Assembly (NCBI GenBank): GCA_002403995.1
Contig: DHIV01000085.1
Location: 1-26,239, forward strand
DNA from: Gallionella sp. UBA4737
Lineage (GTDB): Bacteria; Pseudomonadota; Gammaproteobacteria; Burkholderiales; Gallionellaceae
Length of the DNA: 26,239 nucleotides
Reading direction: 5' to 3'
Within the stretch, counting starts at the first letter, position 1. Every line of letters starts with the position of its first letter. Below the pieces are notes generated by a model. The model did not search any database, had not been told where the DNA came from, and saw only the letters and a program-made list of their open reading frames with translations. A program made the translations under genes and the position numbers. Below, piece after piece: positions 22,714 to 26,239 of this stretch.

Positions 22714-23204
22714 ACGGACTGGATTTTGCCGTTATCGGGATATTGGTGCTTTCATTGTTGTTTGGTTTGTGGCGCGGACTGATTTATGAGGTGTTGTCGT
22801 TGCTGGGTTGGCCGATAGCGATTGTTCTGAGCAAGTTATCTGCCACTGGCATTGCCCCGCTGCTGCCGATTGCACAAGAGGAAATACGCGTCACGGCGGC
22901 ATATGCGCTGGTGTTCATCGCCGTATTGATCGTGTGGGGCATAGTGGCCAGATTGATTGCCAGATTGCTGAAGGCAATAGGATCGGACTGGACGGATAGA
23001 GCGATGGGCGGGTTGTTTGGAGTATTGCGCGGCGGACTGCTGGTGCTGGTGCTGGTCTGGCTGGCTGGATTGACGCATGTTCCCGAGCAACCATTCTGGC
23101 GCGGCTCGCTGACAGGCAAGACTTTGGAAAATGTTGCGCTGCTGACCAAGGCGTGGTTGCCGGACAATATTGCGCAACGTATCCATTATCGAATTCATAG
23201 TTAA
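22710..23204 (+). CDS. cvpA: CvpA family membrane protein
   Basis: 164 aa, four predicted transmembrane helices. The N-terminus DFAVIGILVLSLLFGLWRGLIYEVLSLLGW and the cytoplasmic DRAMGGLFGVLRGGLLVLVL block are family hallmarks. CvpA was named for colicin V production and is commonly encoded just before purF, as here. Its biochemical role remains unclear. ATGA overlap with the SPOR gene suggests translational coupling; purF starts 18 nt later. Confidence 0.93.
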   Translation: MNGLDFAVIGILVLSLLFGLWRGLIYEVLSLLGWPIAIVLSKLSATGIAPLLPIAQEEIRVTAAYALVFIAVLIVWGIVARLIARLLKAIGSDWTDRAMGGLFGVLRGGLLVLVLVWLAGLTHVPEQPFWRGSLTGKTLENVALLTKAWLPDNIAQRIHYRIHS

Positions 23205-23222
23205 TTTTTGGGATAGAAAATC

Positions 23223-24749
23223 ATGTGCGGCATACTCGGAGTGATCTCGCAATCACCGGCCAATCAGCTGTTGTATGACGGTTTGCAGGTCTTGCAACAT
23301 CGTGGCCAGGACGCAGCCGGCATCGCGACGCTGAATGGACAGGCCTTCCACCTGCATAAAGACAATGGGCTGGTGCGCGATGTGTTCCGCACGCGTCATA
23401 TGCGTTCGTTGCTGGGAAACGCGGGTATTGCGCACGTGCGCTACCCGACCGCTGGTTCTGCGGTAGATCACAATGAGGCGCAGCCGTTCTATGTCAATTC
23501 GCCATTTGGCATTATGCTCGGCCACAACGGCAATCTGACCAATGCTGAAGAACTTAAGAAGCAGTTGTTTGCGGAGGATTTGCGCCACGTCAACACCAAT
23601 TCGGATTCTGAAGTGCTTTTGAACGTGCTGGCACACGAGTTGCAGGTCAAATCCAAGCAATACCACCTTGATGTGCAGACGATTTTTGCAGCAGTGTCCG
23701 GTGTGCATCAGCGCTGCCGCGGTGCATATGCGGTGGTGGCGATGATTGCGGGCTACGGGCTGCTGGCATTCCGCGATATCTACGGTATCCGCCCGCTGGT
23801 GATCGGCATAAACGAAACAGCGCTCGGCCCGGAATATCTGGTCGCATCGGAAAGCGTGGCACTGGATACCCTGGGCTTCAAATTTTTACGTGACATCGCG
23901 CCTGGTGAGGCGGTGTTCGTTGATTTTGACGGCAATCTGCACAGCAAGCAATGCAGTAACAAAGCCAGCCTCAATCCGTGCATATTCGAGTACGTGTATC
24001 TGGCGCGTCCTGACTCGGTCATCGACGGTATTTCGGTGTATGAGACGCGCTTGTACATGGGCGAATATCTGGCCGATAAACTCAAGCGCACATGGAGCGA
24101 GATCGATATCGATGTGGTGATCCCGATCCCGGATTCCAGCCGCCCCAGCGCTTTGCAATTGGCGAATCGTCTCAACATTCCGTTCCGCGAAGGTTTCGTG
24201 AAGAATCGCTACATCGGGCGCACCTTCATCATGCCGGGACAGGCGATGCGCAAGAAATCGGTGCGCCAGAAATTGAATGCGATCGGCATGGAATTCAAGG
24301 GCAAGAATGTGTTGCTGGTGGATGACTCGATCGTGCGCGGCACCACCAGCCGCGAGATCGTGCAGATGGCGCGCGATGCGGGCGCGCGCAAGGTGTATTT
24401 TGCCTCGGCCGCGCCGCCGGTGCGCTTCCCGAACGTATATGGCATCGACATGCCCAGCCCGCAGGAGCTGATCGCCACCGGCCGCAGCGACGATGAGATC
24501 TGTCGCGAGATCGGCGCGGACCGCCTTATCTATCAAGACCTGGCTGATCTCAAGGCGGCAGTGCACAAAGCCAACCCGAAGATCAACAGTTTCGATGCGT
24601 CATGCTTTGACGGAATCTACATCACCGGTGATATCAGTGCCGATTATCTGAACAGGGTTGAAGCTTTGCGCGGCAGCGGGGAAGCCAATCCGCCGATTGA
24701 CGACGACCAGTTGGAGTTGAATCTGGCGGTCAGCACTACTTCGATGTGA
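23223..24749 (+). CDS. purF: Amidophosphoribosyltransferase
   Basis: 508 aa, normal length. First committed step of purine synthesis: PRPP plus glutamine to 5-phosphoribosylamine. The N-terminal Ntn glutaminase starts Met-Cys-Gly-Ile-Leu-Gly, with Cys2 the nucleophile after Met removal. The phosphoribosyltransferase half has IPIPDSSRPSALQLA, the flexible KNRYIGRTFIMPGQ loop and the PRPP motif VLLVDDSIVRGTTSREI (about residues 360-377). GGGATAG lies upstream of the ATG. It closes the accD-to-purF run; the 155-nt gap after it contains a new promoter and riboswitch. Confidence 0.98.
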   Translation: MCGILGVISQSPANQLLYDGLQVLQHRGQDAAGIATLNGQAFHLHKDNGLVRDVFRTRHMRSLLGNAGIAHVRYPTAGSAVDHNEAQPFYVNSPFGIMLGHNGNLTNAEELKKQLFAEDLRHVNTNSDSEVLLNVLAHELQVKSKQYHLDVQTIFAAVSGVHQRCRGAYAVVAMIAGYGLLAFRDIYGIRPLVIGINETALGPEYLVASESVALDTLGFKFLRDIAPGEAVFVDFDGNLHSKQCSNKASLNPCIFEYVYLARPDSVIDGISVYETRLYMGEYLADKLKRTWSEIDIDVVIPIPDSSRPSALQLANRLNIPFREGFVKNRYIGRTFIMPGQAMRKKSVRQKLNAIGMEFKGKNVLLVDDSIVRGTTSREIVQMARDAGARKVYFASAAPPVRFPNVYGIDMPSPQELIATGRSDDEICREIGADRLIYQDLADLKAAVHKANPKINSFDASCFDGIYITGDISADYLNRVEALRGSGEANPPIDDDQLELNLAVSTTSM

Positions 24750-24761
24750 CGTTCGTCGAAG

Positions 24762-24790
24762 TTGACAGCATAGGTGGCGGATGTTAATTT
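24762..24790 (+). promoter_or_regulatory. Sigma-70 promoter of metZ
   Basis: Perfect -35 TTGACA (24762-24767), exact 17-nt spacer, and a weaker -10 TAATTT (24785-24790). The predicted start, about 24797, is exactly the first base of the riboswitch P1 helix, which supports the assignment. Confidence 0.65.
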
Positions 24791-24796
24791 CTCACC

Positions 24797-24858
24797 TGCG
24801 CCGATTTGAGGAACAGCTTGCGGGCGCATAATAAATACTGCTAAAGCGAGGGAAACCC
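24797..24858 (+). ncRNA. SAM-II (SAM-alpha) type riboswitch in the metZ leader
   Basis: P1 is TGCGCC (24797-24802) paired with GGCGCA (24823-24828). The enclosed loop begins GATTTGA and ends CTTGC, and P1 is followed by TAATAAAT and then GCTAAA (24840-24845). These words and their order match the SAM-II class (GATTT at the loop start, TTGC before the P1 3' strand, a TAAA-type linker, and GCTAAA), which binds S-adenosylmethionine and represses methionine genes. The pseudoknot P2 is less clear (CAG 24814-24816 with CTG 24838-24840, and possibly GG with CC near 24857). Position directly before metZ fits the known gene association. Confidence 0.75.
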
Positions 24859-24892
24859 GGTTTAGCGCTAAGCTTTCCGGGTTTTTTGTTTT
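24853..24892 (+). terminator. Riboswitch-controlled intrinsic terminator before metZ
   Basis: AAACCCGG (24853-24860) pairs with CCGGGTTT (24877-24884), 16-nt loop, then a T-run and GTTTT. It lies between the riboswitch core and the metZ ribosome site. Its loop and 3' arm are complementary to the riboswitch loop (24810-24819 with 24870-24878) and to GCTAAA (24840-24845 with 24861-24866), giving an alternative antiterminator. Confidence 0.8.
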
Positions 24893-24904
24893 CAGGGGAT
24901 TTAT

Positions 24905-26080
24905 ATGTCAGACATTTCATATCAGCCGGAAACCCTGGCGGTGCATGCGGGCACGGTGCGCAGCCAGTTCGGCGAACACAGCGAGGCGTTGTTCCTGACT
25001 TCAAGCTTCGTGTTCGAGAATGCCGCGCAAGCCGCTGCGCGTTTCATCGGCGAACAGCCGGGCAACATTTACTCGCGCTTCACCAATCCGACCGTCACGA
25101 TGTTCGAGGAGCGTCTCGCGGCGATGGAAGGCGCGGAGCAATGTGTCGCCACTGCCTCAGGCATGTCGGCGATACTGGCGTGCGTGATGGGCGCGCTCAA
25201 GGCGGGCGATCATGTCGTCGCTTCGCGCAGCCTGTTCGGCGCGACGGTGAATCTGTTCAACAACATCATCAAAAAATTCGGCGTCGAGACGACTTACGTC
25301 TCCGCAACCGATGTCGCGGAATGGCAGGCGGCGGTGCGCCCTAATACAAAACTTTTTTTCCTGGAGACGCCATCCAATCCTCTCACCGAGATATCCGACA
25401 TCGCGGCGATCGCTGCGATAGCCAAGAGTTGCGGCGCGCTGCTGGCGGTGGACAACTGCTTCTGCACGCCCATCCTGCAACGCCCGCTTGCAATGGGCGC
25501 GGACATCGTGATCCATTCCGCGACCAAGTACATCGACGGGCAGGGGCGCGTGTTGGGCGGGGCGGTGCTGGGCAGCAAGAAGAATATGGAAAGCGTGTAC
25601 GGCTTTTTGCGTACCGCCGGCCCGACGATGAGTCCGTTCAATGCCTGGGTATTCCTGAAAGGCTTGGAGACACTGAAGATACGCATGGACGCGCACAGTG
25701 CCAACGCGCTGGAACTGGCGCGCTGGCTGGAGAAGCAGCCGAATGTGGCAAGGGTCTTTTATCCCGGCCTGCCCTCGCATCCGCAGCACAAACTGGCGAT
25801 GAAGCAGCAAAAAACCGGCGGCGGCATCGTGTCGTTCGAAGTGAAGGGCGGCAAGGCTGCGGCATGGCGCGTGATAGACAACACCAGGCTGCTGTCCATC
25901 ACCGCCAATCTGGGCGACACCAAAACCACGATCACCCATCCGGCCAGCACCACCCATGCGCGCATCACGCCGGAGGCGCGCGCGGCGGCAGGAATCACCG
26001 ACGGGTTGATCCGCATCGCGGTGGGACTGGAGGCGGTCGTGGATATTCAGAATGATCTGGCGCGCGGGCTGAACGGTTAG
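24905..26080 (+). CDS. metZ: O-succinylhomoserine sulfhydrylase
   Basis: 391 aa, PLP-dependent Cys/Met metabolism family. Makes homocysteine from O-succinylhomoserine and sulfide, bypassing cystathionine. PLP lysine is Lys208 in HSATKYIDGQGRVLGG; other blocks are YSRFTNPTV, ATASGMSAIL, LETPSNPL and GLIRIAVGLE near the C-terminus. The pattern favours MetZ over MetB or MetC, and the location after purF is typical of betaproteobacteria. GGGGA precedes the ATG. Regulation by the SAM-II-like leader is expected: high SAM should terminate transcription. Confidence 0.95.
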   Translation: MSDISYQPETLAVHAGTVRSQFGEHSEALFLTSSFVFENAAQAAARFIGEQPGNIYSRFTNPTVTMFEERLAAMEGAEQCVATASGMSAILACVMGALKAGDHVVASRSLFGATVNLFNNIIKKFGVETTYVSATDVAEWQAAVRPNTKLFFLETPSNPLTEISDIAAIAAIAKSCGALLAVDNCFCTPILQRPLAMGADIVIHSATKYIDGQGRVLGGAVLGSKKNMESVYGFLRTAGPTMSPFNAWVFLKGLETLKIRMDAHSANALELARWLEKQPNVARVFYPGLPSHPQHKLAMKQQKTGGGIVSFEVKGGKAAAWRVIDNTRLLSITANLGDTKTTITHPASTTHARITPEARAAAGITDGLIRIAVGLEAVVDIQNDLARGLNG

Positions 26081-26111
26081 TCGTGGACATTTTGGTGACA
26101 CAAGTAAACGC

Positions 26112-26151
26112 AGGGTGGGCTGTGCCCACCATGTCGGGCGTAGCCCGACCT
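26112..26151. repeat. 40-bp double palindrome, copy 2 (downstream of metZ)
   Basis: Same length and layout as the element at 18666-18705. It consists of two tandem hairpins, GGTGGGC-TGT-GCCCACC and GTCGGGC-GTA-GCCCGAC, separated by AT. The left hairpin has changed at both arms (GTGGGC/GCCCAC instead of TCGGGC/GCCCG), keeping pairing. The remaining 88 nt to the window end show no supported gene. Confidence 0.85.
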
Positions 26152-26239
26152 TGTATGATCGAATTTAATGAAATGCTGTATAGGAGGTTAAGTAAAGTTT
26201 TACGTTTCACCGGGAAGGCCGTCCCGCCCTGAGGACTGG

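Noticed and set aside
26152..26239. Start of a new gene or RNA at the window end
   Set aside because: Only a 25-codon ORF is present and the sequence ends before any gene or known RNA motif can be recognised.

Overview
The window looks like the chromosome of a betaproteobacterium, probably in Nitrosomonadales (Gallionellaceae such as Sideroxydans or Gallionella fit best). The main reason is the + strand gene order leuC - entericidin-like lipoprotein - leuD - leuB - asd - fimV - truA - trpF - trpB - trpA - accD - (DUF3147) - folC - SPOR protein - cvpA - purF - metZ, which is typical of that class. The taxon is inferred from synteny and protein appearance, not from a database search.

Layout. 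Positions 1-761 (minus strand) hold the first two codons of a probable dnaK and a complete grpE, with a near-consensus sigma-32 promoter upstream. A + strand MFS permease (879-2042) follows. Positions 2094-6419 are an accessory block on the minus strand. In transcription order it encodes a TPR plus outer-membrane beta-barrel protein, a secreted FecR-domain protein, and an HD-domain protein resembling class I cyclic-nucleotide phosphodiesterases. From 6778 to 26080 nearly everything is + strand housekeeping metabolism: leucine biosynthesis, aspartate semialdehyde, the polar landmark protein FimV, a CbiQ/EcfT-like membrane protein, tRNA pseudouridine synthase, tryptophan synthesis, malonyl-CoA synthesis, folate, a cell-envelope SPOR protein, CvpA/PurF and methionine synthesis. 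The one interruption is a minus-strand AT-rich lipoprotein gene (15714-16529) between truA and trpF.

Five things stand out. (1) A family of about 48-nt hairpins with fixed ends (TAGCCA...TGGTTA) and compensating stem changes occurs as a nested array just after fimV, and one more copy lies inside the fimV signal-peptide coding region. (2) The metZ leader has a promoter, a SAM-II-like riboswitch core, an intrinsic terminator and a mutually exclusive antiterminator, giving a complete transcription-attenuation model. (3) The lipoprotein insertion is flanked by the intact truA 3' end and a second, diverged truA 3' end that still abuts trpF, as if an insertion regenerated the truA tail. (4) The barrel/FecR/HD block may be an uncharacterised export or signalling system. 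(5) A 40-bp double palindrome occurs twice (trpB-trpA gap and after metZ).

Start codons were chosen by Shine-Dalgarno spacing and family length. Several differ from the longest possible ORF (grpE, leuC, fimV, trpB, folC, the lipoprotein and the barrel protein). No tRNA, rRNA, CRISPR array, transposase or integrase was seen.
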